From: Thiotrichaceae bacterium
GTDB lineage: Bacteria; Pseudomonadota; Gammaproteobacteria; Eutrophobiales; Eutrophobiaceae
Direction: 5' to 3'
Assembly (NCBI GenBank): GCA_012960105.1
Contig: DUBV01000114.1
Span: 1-49,352 of the forward strand
Length of the DNA: 49,352 bases
Below the pieces are notes generated by a model. It was not told the origin of the DNA. It worked only from the letters and a program-made list of their open reading frames with translations, and searched no databases. Made by a program: the position numbers and the translations under genes. Position 1 is the stretch's first letter, and the number at the start of each line of letters is the position of its first letter. This document shows positions 1 through 7,623 of this stretch, one piece after another.

Positions 1-1
1 G

Positions 2-130
2 CAAGTAAAAACTGGTGATATAATCGGCAACGTTGGATTAACCGGTCGTGTTACTGGTGCACACCTGCATTGGAGTGTAATGTTAAATAATACGACAATT
101 GATCCTTTACTCTTTTTAAGCTCAAACTGA
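2..130 (+). CDS. M23 family metallopeptidase, C-terminal fragment
   Basis: The first 42 codons visible, ending in TGA at 128-130, read as the C-terminal end of a LytM/M23 peptidase domain: a G-D-I-I-G-x-V-G-x-T-G-x-x-T-G stretch followed by the H-L-H-W motif, whose histidines belong to the zinc site and catalytic centre of this family. Such enzymes cut peptidoglycan cross-links, or activate amidases when degenerate; the HLH here looks intact. The protein ends shortly after with a typical D-P-x-x-F-L tail. The 5' end lies outside the window, so export signal and full domain layout are unknown. It converges on the minus-strand DUF218 gene with a 6-base gap. Confidence 0.8.
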   Translation, partial: QVKTGDIIGNVGLTGRVTGAHLHWSVMLNNTTIDPLLFLSSN

Positions 131-136
131 TAAAGA

Positions 137-892
137 TTAATATCTAATTTTATACCAAAATATCCCAATGTACTCATGCAAGGCTTTACTCGAATTAGAT
201 AATGCTGATGCTGAGGGAACGTAATGTGACCAACCCGGTTTTTCAACATCGTCCATAAACATAGTTGGCGCTGGAGTTACATTAATTCCTTCTTGTTCAA
301 ACATCATTACCGCACGTGACATGTGCCAAGCATGAGTTACAAGATAAATTGAATCTATCCCACTCTGCTTCAACATCTCAACTGAATAAAATGCGTTTTC
401 TGCTGTGTTTTTCGCCTGTTCTTCTAACCAATTAACTTCAACATTAAAATTGTTTTTTAATGTGTCCGCCATTACAGCTGCTTCAGAATTTAATCTCGGT
501 TCAAATAAACCACCGGTAACTAATACAGGAAGCTTAAGTTGTTTGTATAAAAATGCACCGTAATGAATTCGTTGCAAGGTATTAGCTCCATTTATTTCCT
601 CATTATATTCTTCTCTAAGGGGATAACTGCCAGCAGACAAAATAACAATCGCCTGCTCATTATTTATTTCTATAGGCAATTCAAGTGCGGGATACTTTTC
701 TAGGTTGTGTAAAAGAAAATTTGAGAATGGAGATAAACAAAACAAGAGCAAAGTAAATACACCAATAAATAAAAACATATATGATAAAAATTTATTTTTT
801 TTTATTATCGATAAGCCTAGTATTATTAGTATAAAATTTAATGTTGGCGGAAGAATGACCGCTTTAATAAAAGCGATTAAAGATAAACTCAT
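137..892 (-). CDS. DUF218 / YdcF-ElyC-SanA family envelope protein
   Basis: This 251-residue protein has two N-terminal hydrophobic segments (about residues 5-27 and 33-58) followed by a DUF218 domain. Family marks include A-I-V-I-L-S-A-G near residue 80, L-V-T-G-G near 124, the E-x-x-x-N-T-x-E-N block near 157-166 and V-T-H-A-W-H-M-x-R-A near 185. The two helices plus cytoplasm-distal domain are the architecture of ElyC, which acts in envelope biogenesis around the lipid carrier undecaprenyl phosphate; the biochemical activity of the family is not settled. It starts 14 bases after the lipA stop and is probably the last gene of the ybeD-lipB-lipA transcript. Assignment to ElyC rather than another DUF218 subgroup is an inference from size and topology. 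Confidence 0.8.
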   Translation of the reverse strand: MSLSLIAFIKAVILPPTLNFILIILGLSIIKKNKFLSYMFLFIGVFTLLLFCLSPFSNFLLHNLEKYPALELPIEINNEQAIVILSAGSYPLREEYNEEINGANTLQRIHYGAFLYKQLKLPVLVTGGLFEPRLNSEAAVMADTLKNNFNVEVNWLEEQAKNTAENAFYSVEMLKQSGIDSIYLVTHAWHMSRAVMMFEQEGINVTPAPTMFMDDVEKPGWSHYVPSASALSNSSKALHEYIGIFWYKIRY

Positions 893-906
893 AGTATATT
901 GATAAA

Positions 907-1869
907 TTAACTAATCGTTTTTCCTGATGCCTGCAAATCTGCATGATAAGAAGAACGTACCATCGGCGCACTGGCAACATTCATAAAACCCAAACTTTCA
1001 GCGAATTTTCCTAACTCACTGAATTCATCGGGATGAACGAATCGTTCTACGGGCAAATGATAACGACTAGGTTGTAGGTACTGACCTATAGTGACCATAT
1101 CGCAACCATTATTTTTTAAATCTTCTAGTACCAGCTTAACTTCATCTATTTCTTCTCCAAGACCTAACATTAAACCTGATTTCGTCGCGACTGACTTATT
1201 ATGTTGTTTGAATTTTTTAATTAACGTTAATGACGCCTGATAATTGGCGCCCGGTCTGATTTTTTCATACAAGCGTGGTATTGATTCAAGATTATGATTA
1301 AACACATCCGGCGGTGCTTTTTTTAATATATCGAGTGCAATATCAATTTTTGAACGAAAATCAGGAACTAATATTTCAATACGTGTTGTCGGGCATTCTT
1401 CTCTTACTTTTTCTATGCAGGCGACAAAATGTCCTGCACCCCGGTCTAGTTGATCATCCCGATCAACAGAAGTGATGACAACGTATTTTAAATTCATGAT
1501 CTTAATCGCATGCGCCAGATTCGCTGGTTCTTCTGGATCTAGCATTTGAGGTTTGCCATGAGCAACATCACAGAAAGGACAACGACGTGTACAGATATCC
1601 CCCATGATCATAAAAGTCGCCGTGCCGTGACTGAAACACTCGCCTATATTAGGACAAGAGGCTTCTTCGCAAACGGTATGTAACTTATGTTCGCGTATTA
1701 CTTTTTTAAGATTTAATACGCTTTCATCGGTCGGAGCTTTGGCTTTAATCCATTTTGGTTTTCTTGCTAGCTTACCTTCGATGGGGATGACTTTAATCGG
1801 GATTTTATTTGTTTTTAATTTACCACGTTTATCCTGATCGGGCTGCTTATGAATATTATCCTGATACAT
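907..1869 (-). CDS. lipA: Lipoyl synthase
   Basis: LipA inserts two sulfur atoms into protein-bound octanoyl groups to form the lipoyl cofactor of pyruvate and 2-oxoglutarate dehydrogenases and the glycine cleavage system. The 320-residue protein carries both iron-sulfur cluster motifs: the auxiliary-cluster cysteines C67, C72 and C78 in [12 protein letters not shown], and the radical-SAM C-x3-C-x2-C at C93, C97 and C100. The C-terminal R-S-S-Y-H-A holds the serine that ligates the auxiliary cluster in characterised enzymes. Length is normal. It follows lipB by 27 bases, so the octanoyl transfer and sulfur insertion steps are encoded together. Confidence 0.97.
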   Translation of the reverse strand: MYQDNIHKQPDQDKRGKLKTNKIPIKVIPIEGKLARKPKWIKAKAPTDESVLNLKKVIREHKLHTVCEEASCPNIGECFSHGTATFMIMGDICTRRCPFCDVAHGKPQMLDPEEPANLAHAIKIMNLKYVVITSVDRDDQLDRGAGHFVACIEKVREECPTTRIEILVPDFRSKIDIALDILKKAPPDVFNHNLESIPRLYEKIRPGANYQASLTLIKKFKQHNKSVATKSGLMLGLGEEIDEVKLVLEDLKNNGCDMVTIGQYLQPSRYHLPVERFVHPDEFSELGKFAESLGFMNVASAPMVRSSYHADLQASGKTIS

Positions 1870-1896
1870 AACTATCCTTATTTATTAGCAACTTTA

Positions 1897-2541
1897 CTAT
1901 GCGACGTCAGATAAAACATTATCTGACTGGTCCAGATGTTTGACTAGATACGTTGAAAAACTTTTTTTAACTTTAGTAACTGACATATCTTTTTTATAAT
2001 TTATTAGCTGCGTACAAATAAGGCCTTCATAACCACAGGGATTAATTCCTGTAAAAGGCTTGAGATCCATATCTATATTTAATGCCAAACCATGATAGGT
2101 ACAGCCTTTTTTTACTCGCACGCCTAAAGCAGCAATTTTTTCACCGCCGACATAAACACCCGGCGCTCCTGACTTTCGTTCTGACTTTATTCCACAATCA
2201 TGAAGGTATTCAATAACGGCGGACTCCATTAATGAAACCAGCTTTTTAATAGCGTAAGGCCGTCGTTTTAAATCGATTAGCAAATAAGCAATTAGTTGAC
2301 CGGGTCCATGATAAGTTACCTGACCACCTCTATCTGTTTTTATGACTGGAATATCGGCCGTATTTAATAGGTGCTCTGTTTTGTCCGTAAGACCTAAAGT
2401 ATAAACAGGCTTATGTTCAAGCAACCATATTTGGTCTTCGGTACTGGCATCACGCTGTTCATTAAATTCACGCATGGCCCGATAGGTTTCTTCGTAATCC
2501 TGAATACCAAGATCGATTACCCCAATACTCACAACGCCCAC
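1897..2541 (-). CDS. lipB: Octanoyl-[ACP]:protein octanoyltransferase
   Basis: LipB moves octanoyl from acyl carrier protein to lipoyl domains, the step before LipA. The 214-residue protein shows the R-G-G-Q-V-T-Y-H-G-P-G-Q block at 71-82, the catalytic lysine K135 in G-G-E-K-I-A-A, and the catalytic cysteine C169 in I-N-P-C-G, so it should be active. The start is GTG at 2541, with an AGGG four bases upstream; a second GTG three codons in is an alternative. The start lies inside the end of ybeD (13-base overlap), suggesting translational coupling. Confidence 0.96.
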   Translation of the reverse strand: MGVVSIGVIDLGIQDYEETYRAMREFNEQRDASTEDQIWLLEHKPVYTLGLTDKTEHLLNTADIPVIKTDRGGQVTYHGPGQLIAYLLIDLKRRPYAIKKLVSLMESAVIEYLHDCGIKSERKSGAPGVYVGGEKIAALGVRVKKGCTYHGLALNIDMDLKPFTGINPCGYEGLICTQLINYKKDMSVTKVKKSFSTYLVKHLDQSDNVLSDVA

Positions 2542-2822
2542 AACACCCTTTCGTGAGCAGTCAGTTCGAGATAAATATTATCCAACTGCTGCTTACTCTC
2601 TGCTTCCACATGTACTGTAATAGAAATGTACTTACCTTCCTTACTAAGACGACTTTTTACCGCATTTTCAGATAAGTCAGCAACGTGTTTTCGGATAATA
2701 CCAACCACCAGAATATCAAAATCATCCTCTGCTATCCCCATCGCTTTAATGGGAAACTGACATGGAAACTCTATGATTGTATCTTCATCAATTTCTTGCG
2801 TATTTTTCATTTTCTTATCCAT
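2529..2822 (-). CDS. ybeD: DUF493 family protein YbeD
   Basis: This 97-residue protein matches the small DUF493 family: an E-F-P-C-x-F-P-I-K-A-M-G start, the S-K-E-G-K-Y-I-S-I-T-V-H-V strand region, and a C-terminal Y-x-x-L-T-A-H-E-R-V-L-W-A-L. E. coli YbeD has an ACT-like fold and a suggested but unproven regulatory role. It is the first gene of the ybeD-lipB-lipA operon, which is its usual neighbourhood. The start is uncertain: ATG at 2822 has no visible ribosome site, while ATG at 2810 (four codons in) is preceded by a weak GGATAAG. Confidence 0.9.
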   Translation of the reverse strand: MDKKMKNTQEIDEDTIIEFPCQFPIKAMGIAEDDFDILVVGIIRKHVADLSENAVKSRLSKEGKYISITVHVEAESKQQLDNIYLELTAHERVLWAL

Positions 2823-2839
2823 ATTCTGACTGAAAGACT

Positions 2840-2869
2840 AGCATACATTCCGTCATCTAAACGAGACAA
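2840..2869 (-). promoter_or_regulatory. Candidate sigma-70 promoter for ybeD-lipB-lipA
   Basis: On the minus strand TTGTCT (2869-2864) and TATGCT (2845-2840) are separated by 18 bases; each matches four of six consensus positions. Transcription would start near 2833, leaving a very short leader before ATG 2822, or about 23 bases before ATG 2810. Prediction by eye only. Confidence 0.4.
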
Positions 2870-2970
2870 AGCACGTTTAAAGTCCGTCAAAACTCAATAC
2901 TATCGAGACAATTTGCATCTTACCTAGCATGAAACTCAAACCTCACTACATCATCAAGCGATGATCATGC

Positions 2971-2990
2971 CAATGATAGCTATATCATTG
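2971..2990. repeat. Palindrome in the ybeD / DUF4389 divergent intergenic region
   Basis: The 298-base gap between the divergent ybeD and DUF4389 genes has no reading frame I would call. It contains an inverted repeat with 8-base perfect arms (CAATGATA at 2971-2978, TATCATTG at 2983-2990) around GCTA. A smaller palindrome, ATGATCAT, lies at 2961-2968. It lies between two divergent genes, so an operator is possible; it could equally be chance in AT-rich DNA. Confidence 0.4.
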
Positions 2991-3120
2991 AAAAACAAAG
3001 AGTTTATTTACGATAGCGTTTTCGACGAAGAAAAATTCATAATGGAATATTTTGTCATTGCAATTTTATCAAAATAGGTCAACTATTTACCTATAAACTT
3101 ATTATTGGAGAACCTGGATT

Positions 3121-3477
3121 ATGGACATTAAAGAAAACGCCAAGAATATTGATGTATGGACACGGGGCCTATTTATATTGGTGTTTGGAGTCATATTTTA
3201 TTTTCTTTTTACCCTAATCTGGTTAGTTGTTATTTTTCAATTCCTTATGAAACTCATTACTACCGATTTGAATGAGCAACTACTCGACTTTAGCGATTCT
3301 TTAAATAAATATGTTTCTCAAATATTATCCTATATCACTTTTAAATCCGAAGAACGCCCTTTCCCTTTCAGCCCCTGGCCTGGAGTAGATGGAAAAAAAA
3401 TAAGCAAAAAGAAAGCGTCAAAGAAAAAAGCAGCAAAAAAAGAGCCTAATCAGGTGAAAGTAGTGAAAAGAGATTAA
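3121..3477 (+). CDS. DUF4389 small membrane protein with lysine-rich tail
   Basis: This 118-residue protein starts after GGAG at 3107-3110. Residues about 15-48 are strongly hydrophobic (one long or two short membrane segments). It then follows the DUF4389 pattern: N-x-x-L-L-x-F near 33-40 residues downstream of the helix start, a Y-x-x-Q-I-L segment, and the motif T-F-K-S-E-E-R-P-F-P-F-x-P-W-P near residues 78-92. The last 25 residues are mostly lysine and alanine, a basic cytoplasmic tail of the kind that often contacts nucleic acid or acidic lipid. The family has no established function. It is transcribed away from ybeD. Confidence 0.75.
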   Translation: MDIKENAKNIDVWTRGLFILVFGVIFYFLFTLIWLVVIFQFLMKLITTDLNEQLLDFSDSLNKYVSQILSYITFKSEERPFPFSPWPGVDGKKISKKKASKKKAAKKEPNQVKVVKRD

Positions 3478-3551
3478 AGAATAATTAATTCAGCCTGGAT
3501 TTATATACTATGTGACACAGTTCTCTATTCGTGAATCAATCTTTAAAAACA

Positions 3552-3567
3552 TGTGATACAAGTAACA
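3552..3567 (+). promoter_or_regulatory. CRP-like binding site upstream of the tandem CNB gene
   Basis: TGTGA (3552-3556), six bases, then TAACA (3563-3567) matches the CRP core TGTGA-N6-TCACA at nine of ten positions. Its centre lies about 61 bases before the start predicted from the promoter at 3586-3613, which is the class I activator position. A further TGTGA half-site is at 3511-3515. No CRP gene is in the window, so the regulator is inferred. Confidence 0.3.
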
Positions 3568-3585
3568 GATTCGACTACTTGCGTT

Positions 3586-3613
3586 TTGATTCGCAGCACT
3601 AATTTTTTACTAT
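3586..3613 (+). promoter_or_regulatory. Candidate promoter for the tandem CNB gene
   Basis: TTGATT (3586-3591) and TACTAT (3608-3613) are spaced by 16 bases; each matches four of six consensus positions. Transcription would start near 3620, giving a leader of about 75 bases. The 219-base gap between this gene and the DUF4389 gene contains no other gene. Confidence 0.38.
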
Positions 3614-3696
3614 GATTGATATAGGCATAAGCCTGATATTAAATTTGAAAATGGATAAAGCACCCATCAAACAGGTGATAATAAACAGGAATTAAA

Positions 3697-4542
3697 ATGA
3701 CAGTGAATAACATTAATCCCAGCCACCTCGGTAAAGTCCCTATTTTCTCTAATCTCAGTGATGCTGAATTACAGGAAATCATTAATTCTCCTGACAATGG
3801 TTATGAAGAATACGAGATGAAGCAAGGTATTATTCGTGAAGAAGAAATTGGCGATTGTATGTACATCATATTGGAAGGCACGGTGGATGTATCAATCAGA
3901 AGTGGTGGTGGAAGTCGCGAAATATCAATAGCGACTTTACGTGCCGGTGATTTTTTTGGTGAGCAATCCTTGCTTCCCGGTAGCGATGGCAGAAGAAATG
4001 CCAGCGTACGTGCAATGCACCCGAGCAAACTTTTTCGAATTGATAAAAAACACGTTTTATTACACATCGATGGTATTGATGAATCAGAAGATGTGACGAT
4101 GGTTCCCAAGTTTAAAACGGAAGAACAAGAAGTGCGTGACATGCTTGGAAATTTACGACTTTTCCAATCTTTGGCCAGTTTTGAACTAGATTCTTACCGT
4201 AACTGGACCGAAGTTATTACCGTTGGACCAGGTGATTTTATTGTAAAAGAATCAGAGCATGGTGAACACTTATATGTGATTCTTGATGGAATCGTTGAAG
4301 TATTCATTATCGATGAAGATGGCAAAATTAACATTCTTGCCCGACTAAAGCCCGGAGAATACTTCGGAGAACAAGCGTTAATGGAAGGTAATAATAGTGA
4401 AAGAAACGCCTATGCTAGAACAGATAATGAAACTAGATTAATAAAAATTGCCAAAGACTATTTCAAGTTGGCTCTTAAACGAGATAGTGTTTTAGCCGAA
4501 GCATTGACGAAAGTAGGTGAATCACAAAAACTTCAAAGTTAG
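3697..4542 (+). CDS. Tandem cyclic nucleotide-binding domain protein
   Basis: This 281-residue protein consists almost wholly of two CNB (cNMP-binding) domains, about residues 12-128 and 150-265, with no DNA-binding, kinase, cyclase or channel part. Each domain has a phosphate-binding cassette: G-D-F-F-G-E-Q-S-L-L with a following R-R-N-A-S-V, and G-E-Y-F-G-E-Q-A-L-M with a following E-R-N-A-Y-A. The F-G-E glutamate, which binds the ribose, and the arginine, which binds the cyclic phosphate, are kept in both, so real ligand binding is plausible. The two-domain, output-free layout resembles a regulatory subunit; the partner is unknown. AGGA lies eight bases before the ATG. A lone gene between DUF4389 and yadG. 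Confidence 0.85.
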   Translation: MTVNNINPSHLGKVPIFSNLSDAELQEIINSPDNGYEEYEMKQGIIREEEIGDCMYIILEGTVDVSIRSGGGSREISIATLRAGDFFGEQSLLPGSDGRRNASVRAMHPSKLFRIDKKHVLLHIDGIDESEDVTMVPKFKTEEQEVRDMLGNLRLFQSLASFELDSYRNWTEVITVGPGDFIVKESEHGEHLYVILDGIVEVFIIDEDGKINILARLKPGEYFGEQALMEGNNSERNAYARTDNETRLIKIAKDYFKLALKRDSVLAEALTKVGESQKLQS

Positions 4543-4638
4543 CTGATAAAAAACTCACATTAACCTAATTAAACTCTTTCCCTGTCTGTTATTCTTCTCT
4601 ATTCCATGCTTATTGTTTCAGGCAGGAACAATTCAATT

Positions 4639-4644
4639 TATAAT
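4639..4644 (+). promoter_or_regulatory. Candidate -10 box for yadGH
   Basis: A perfect TATAAT lies 49 bases before the yadG start. No good -35 is at standard spacing: TTTCAG (4616-4621) at 17 bases is weak, and TTGTTT (4613-4618) is at 20 bases. The rest of the 150-base gap is without visible signal. Confidence 0.4.
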
Positions 4645-4692
4645 GATAAGGGTGTCCAACTACATTGGTTTTAATTACTCTGTTCTTTCATC

Positions 4693-5616
4693 ATGTCAGC
4701 ATTAGAAATAAATAATTTAAATAAAGTATATCCAAATAAACTTACTGCTTTAAAGAATGTTGACCTCAAAGTTAGCCAGGGTGATTTCTTTGCCCTACTC
4801 GGTCCTAACGGTGCAGGAAAATCAACTACCATTGGAATTATTTGTGGTCTTGTAAATAAAACATCTGGCTCAATTAAAGTATTTGGTCATGACATTGATT
4901 CAGAAAATGAGGCTGCCAAAGCGTGCATTGGTATCGTCCCGCAAGAAATTAATTTTTCACAATTTGAAACACCTCTGGATATCGTTGTAAATCAAGGTGG
5001 CTACTATGGAATTAAACGCAGTATCGCTTTGCAACGAGCGAAAAAATATCTTGATAAACTCGGCCTTACGGAAAAATGTCATGAACCTTCGAGACAGCTA
5101 TCCGGCGGCATGAAGCGCCGTCTCATGATAGCCAGAGCTTTAATCCATGAACCCAAGATGCTAATCCTGGATGAGCCTACAGCAGGGGTTGATGTTGAAC
5201 TAAGACGATCTATGTGGGATTTTCTTGTTGAGATTAACCAACAAGGAGTAACGATTGTATTAACCACTCATTATCTAGAAGAAGCAGAAATGCTTTGTAA
5301 AAACATCGCTATTATTGATCAGGGCAAAATCATCGAAAATACATCGATGAAAATACTATTATCTAATCTCAATAAAGAAACATTTATTATTGATCTAATT
5401 AGTCCAATTGAGTCCTTGCCTGAGCTAAATGGCTTTGATGCAAAATTAATTGATCCTTTAACCATGGAGGTTGAAATTGAGCGAGAGAAAAGCATAAACG
5501 ATCTCTTCAAACTTTTTTCTACCTATAATATCAATGTATGCAGTATGCGAAATAAATCTAATCGTCTGGAAGAGCTGTTTCTTGATTTACTAGACAGTAA
5601 CAGCAAAGAAGATTAA
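4693..5616 (+). CDS. yadG: ABC transporter ATP-binding protein, YadG type
   Basis: This 307-residue ATPase powers an ABC-2 type exporter with the next gene. Walker A G-P-N-G-A-G-K-S-T is at 37-45, the signature L-S-G-G-M at 136-140, Walker B L-I-L-D-E at 157-161, and the switch histidine H193 in T-T-H-Y. The sequence follows E. coli YadG closely along its whole length (308 residues there), including the C-terminal S-M-R-N-K-x-N-R-L-E-E-L-F. The transported substrate of YadGH is not known. The start lacks a strong ribosome site. It is followed by the permease gene after six bases. Confidence 0.95.
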   Translation: MSALEINNLNKVYPNKLTALKNVDLKVSQGDFFALLGPNGAGKSTTIGIICGLVNKTSGSIKVFGHDIDSENEAAKACIGIVPQEINFSQFETPLDIVVNQGGYYGIKRSIALQRAKKYLDKLGLTEKCHEPSRQLSGGMKRRLMIARALIHEPKMLILDEPTAGVDVELRRSMWDFLVEINQQGVTIVLTTHYLEEAEMLCKNIAIIDQGKIIENTSMKILLSNLNKETFIIDLISPIESLPELNGFDAKLIDPLTMEVEIEREKSINDLFKLFSTYNINVCSMRNKSNRLEELFLDLLDSNSKED

Positions 5617-5622
5617 ACAAGC

Positions 5623-6396
5623 ATGTATACACAATCGACACTAATTGCATTATATACAATTGTAAGAAAAGAAATTTCTCGGTTTACACGTATTTGGGTG
5701 CAAACCATACTCCCGCCAGCAATTAGCATGACACTGTACTTTGTAATATTCGGTAGTTTGATAGGCCCGCGGATAGGTATGATGAATGGCTTTAGTTATA
5801 TAGATTATATTGCTCCGGGAATCATTATGATGTCTATCATTAATAATTCCTACGCCAACGTAGTTTCTTCTTTTTTTGGGGCTAAATTTCAGCATCACAT
5901 TGAAGAGATGCTAGTTGCACCCATTCCCAATAGTATCATTCTAATTGGTTTTATCACTGGCGGCATTGTCAGAGGCTTTATGGTTGGTGCTGTTGTAACA
6001 CTAGTTGCTCTTTTCTTTACTGAATTAAATATCCACAACCTTGGCATAACCATTGCCGTTGTCTTTATGACATCGGTTGTTTTTTCACTAGCCGGTTTAA
6101 TTAATGCTATTTTCGCAAAAAAGTTTGATGATATTTCCATCATCCCAACATTTGTATTAACGCCATTGATTTACCTAGGTGGAGTATTTTATTCAATCGA
6201 CATGCTGCCAGAATTCTGGCAAACAGTATCTTCATTTAATCCTATTTTATATATGGTCAATGCATTCCGTTACGGTATGCTCGGAGAATCAGATATAAAT
6301 ATCACAACTGCATTTTTAATACTGACACTATTTACATGTGTACTATTTACAGTTTCTTTACACCTTTTGAATAAAGGTGTGGGCATAAAACATTAG
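5623..6396 (+). CDS. yadH: ABC-2 type permease, YadH type
   Basis: This 257-residue membrane protein has about six hydrophobic segments, starting after the R-K-E-I-x-R-F-x-R-I-W-x-Q-T amphipathic entry helix, and ends with L-N-K-G-V-G-I-K-H. Family marks are the L-P-P-x-I-x-M-x-L-Y-F segment, the A-P-G-I-I-M-M motif near 69, and P-L-I-Y-L-G-G-V-F-Y near residues 181-190. It forms the channel partner of the preceding ATPase. The gene runs convergently into queD with 22 bases between stops and no evident terminator. Confidence 0.93.
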   Translation: MYTQSTLIALYTIVRKEISRFTRIWVQTILPPAISMTLYFVIFGSLIGPRIGMMNGFSYIDYIAPGIIMMSIINNSYANVVSSFFGAKFQHHIEEMLVAPIPNSIILIGFITGGIVRGFMVGAVVTLVALFFTELNIHNLGITIAVVFMTSVVFSLAGLINAIFAKKFDDISIIPTFVLTPLIYLGGVFYSIDMLPEFWQTVSSFNPILYMVNAFRYGMLGESDINITTAFLILTLFTCVLFTVSLHLLNKGVGIKH

Positions 6397-6418
6397 TGTC
6401 TTCTTCTGTAACTAACCT

Positions 6419-6772
6419 TTAGCCAGTATAGATACAACCTGCTGTACACGTTTCCTTAACAACAATAGAAGATAATAACGGAACTGAAGGTTTAAGTTTT
6501 TTCCAGATCCACATAGCGAGAACTTCACTAGTCGGATTTTCCAAACCATCAATATCATTTAGATAATAATGATCAAGACTCTCAAATACAGGTTTGAATG
6601 CCTTACTTATATCAGCGAAGTCCATTACCCATCCCGTTGTTTCATCTACATCGCCGGAAACATGTACTTCAATCATGAATGAATGGCCATGCAAACGACT
6701 GCATTTATGATCATCAGGTAAATTTGGTAATCGGTGAGCCGCTTCGATGCTAAAGGCTTTGTAAATTTCCAT
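6419..6772 (-). CDS. queD: 6-carboxy-5,6,7,8-tetrahydropterin synthase
   Basis: QueD converts dihydroneopterin triphosphate to carboxytetrahydropterin in the queuosine / 7-deazaguanine pathway. The 117-residue protein has the zinc ligands H13, H28 and H30 (A-A-H and L-H-G-H), the catalytic cysteine C24, the D67-H68 pair, and E107 in V-K-E-T-C, which holds the pterin. The complete set supports true QueD rather than a PTPS-III paralogue. It begins two bases after dat and seems to be the last gene of the mreB-to-queD run, away from other queuosine genes. Confidence 0.93.
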   Translation of the reverse strand: MEIYKAFSIEAAHRLPNLPDDHKCSRLHGHSFMIEVHVSGDVDETTGWVMDFADISKAFKPVFESLDHYYLNDIDGLENPTSEVLAMWIWKKLKPSVPLLSSIVVKETCTAGCIYTG

Positions 6773-6774
6773 AA

Positions 6775-7614
6775 TTAATTATTATATTGCTTTTTAAATT
6801 CTTGATAAAAATGATTTGCCTTTTCCCACATTGGTCCCGTAAAACCCTGTCCCACAGGTTTATTATCCAAGTCAATAACAGGTACTATTTCCCAGGTAGA
6901 GCTCGTAATCCAAATTTCATCAGCATCAAATAATTGTTCAGGTTCAACCGGAGTTTCAAGACAGTTAATATTATTCGTGGAAAGAATCTCAATCAGTAGA
7001 TCTCGTGTGATACCTGATAAGACGTGTCTATTTTTAGGGGGTGTAAACACAGTATCACCTTTAATTATAAAGACATTACTAGCTGCACCTTCAGTAATAT
7101 AACCATCTCGGATCAAGATGGCTTCTTTTGCCCCTTGCTCTTTAGCCTTATGCCTGAGTATGACACTAGGTAGTAAAGTAATAGCTTTAATATCACAATA
7201 TTGCCAACGTATATCTTCGTGAGTAATCACCTTTATCCCTGAAGACAAATCTTTTTTCACTATAGGACGACTCATAGAAAATACGGTTGGACTGTCCGCC
7301 AATGATATATCGTGATCGCGTTCAGTCACACCTCGAGTAATCTGCAAATATATCGATTGGTCTAACGCTTCTGAAGCATCTACTAATTGATTAAATATAT
7401 TCAGCCACTGATCCTTTGTTAAAGGATTATCCATATAAAGTGCTTTTAAACTATTTTCAAGGCGTTGAATATGTTCATCAAAGCGAAATATTTTACGATT
7501 GAAAACAGGAATAACTTCATAGACACCATCACCAAATGTAAAACCTCGATCAAGTACATTGACTGACGCTTCGGAAAGGGGTTTAAAGTCACCATTTATA
7601 TATACTGTTGTCAT
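6775..7614 (-). CDS. dat: D-amino acid aminotransferase (class IV PLP enzyme)
   Basis: This 279-residue enzyme interconverts D-alanine and D-glutamate with their 2-oxo acids, so it can supply D-amino acids for cell wall. The PLP lysine is K143 (D-I-K-A-I), the cofactor glutamate is E175 (I-T-E-G-A-A-S-N), and D-R-G-F-x-F-G-D-G-V-Y-E-V is at 22-34. R99 and H101 match the R-x-H carboxylate trap of Bacillus D-amino acid aminotransferase, which favours the D-enzyme over branched-chain or aminodeoxychorismate relatives. It lies nine bases after dacA, the usual neighbour in gammaproteobacteria. Confidence 0.9.
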   Translation of the reverse strand: MTTVYINGDFKPLSEASVNVLDRGFTFGDGVYEVIPVFNRKIFRFDEHIQRLENSLKALYMDNPLTKDQWLNIFNQLVDASEALDQSIYLQITRGVTERDHDISLADSPTVFSMSRPIVKKDLSSGIKVITHEDIRWQYCDIKAITLLPSVILRHKAKEQGAKEAILIRDGYITEGAASNVFIIKGDTVFTPPKNRHVLSGITRDLLIEILSTNNINCLETPVEPEQLFDADEIWITSSTWEIVPVIDLDNKPVGQGFTGPMWEKANHFYQEFKKQYNN

Positions 7615-7623
7615 AATGTAAGA

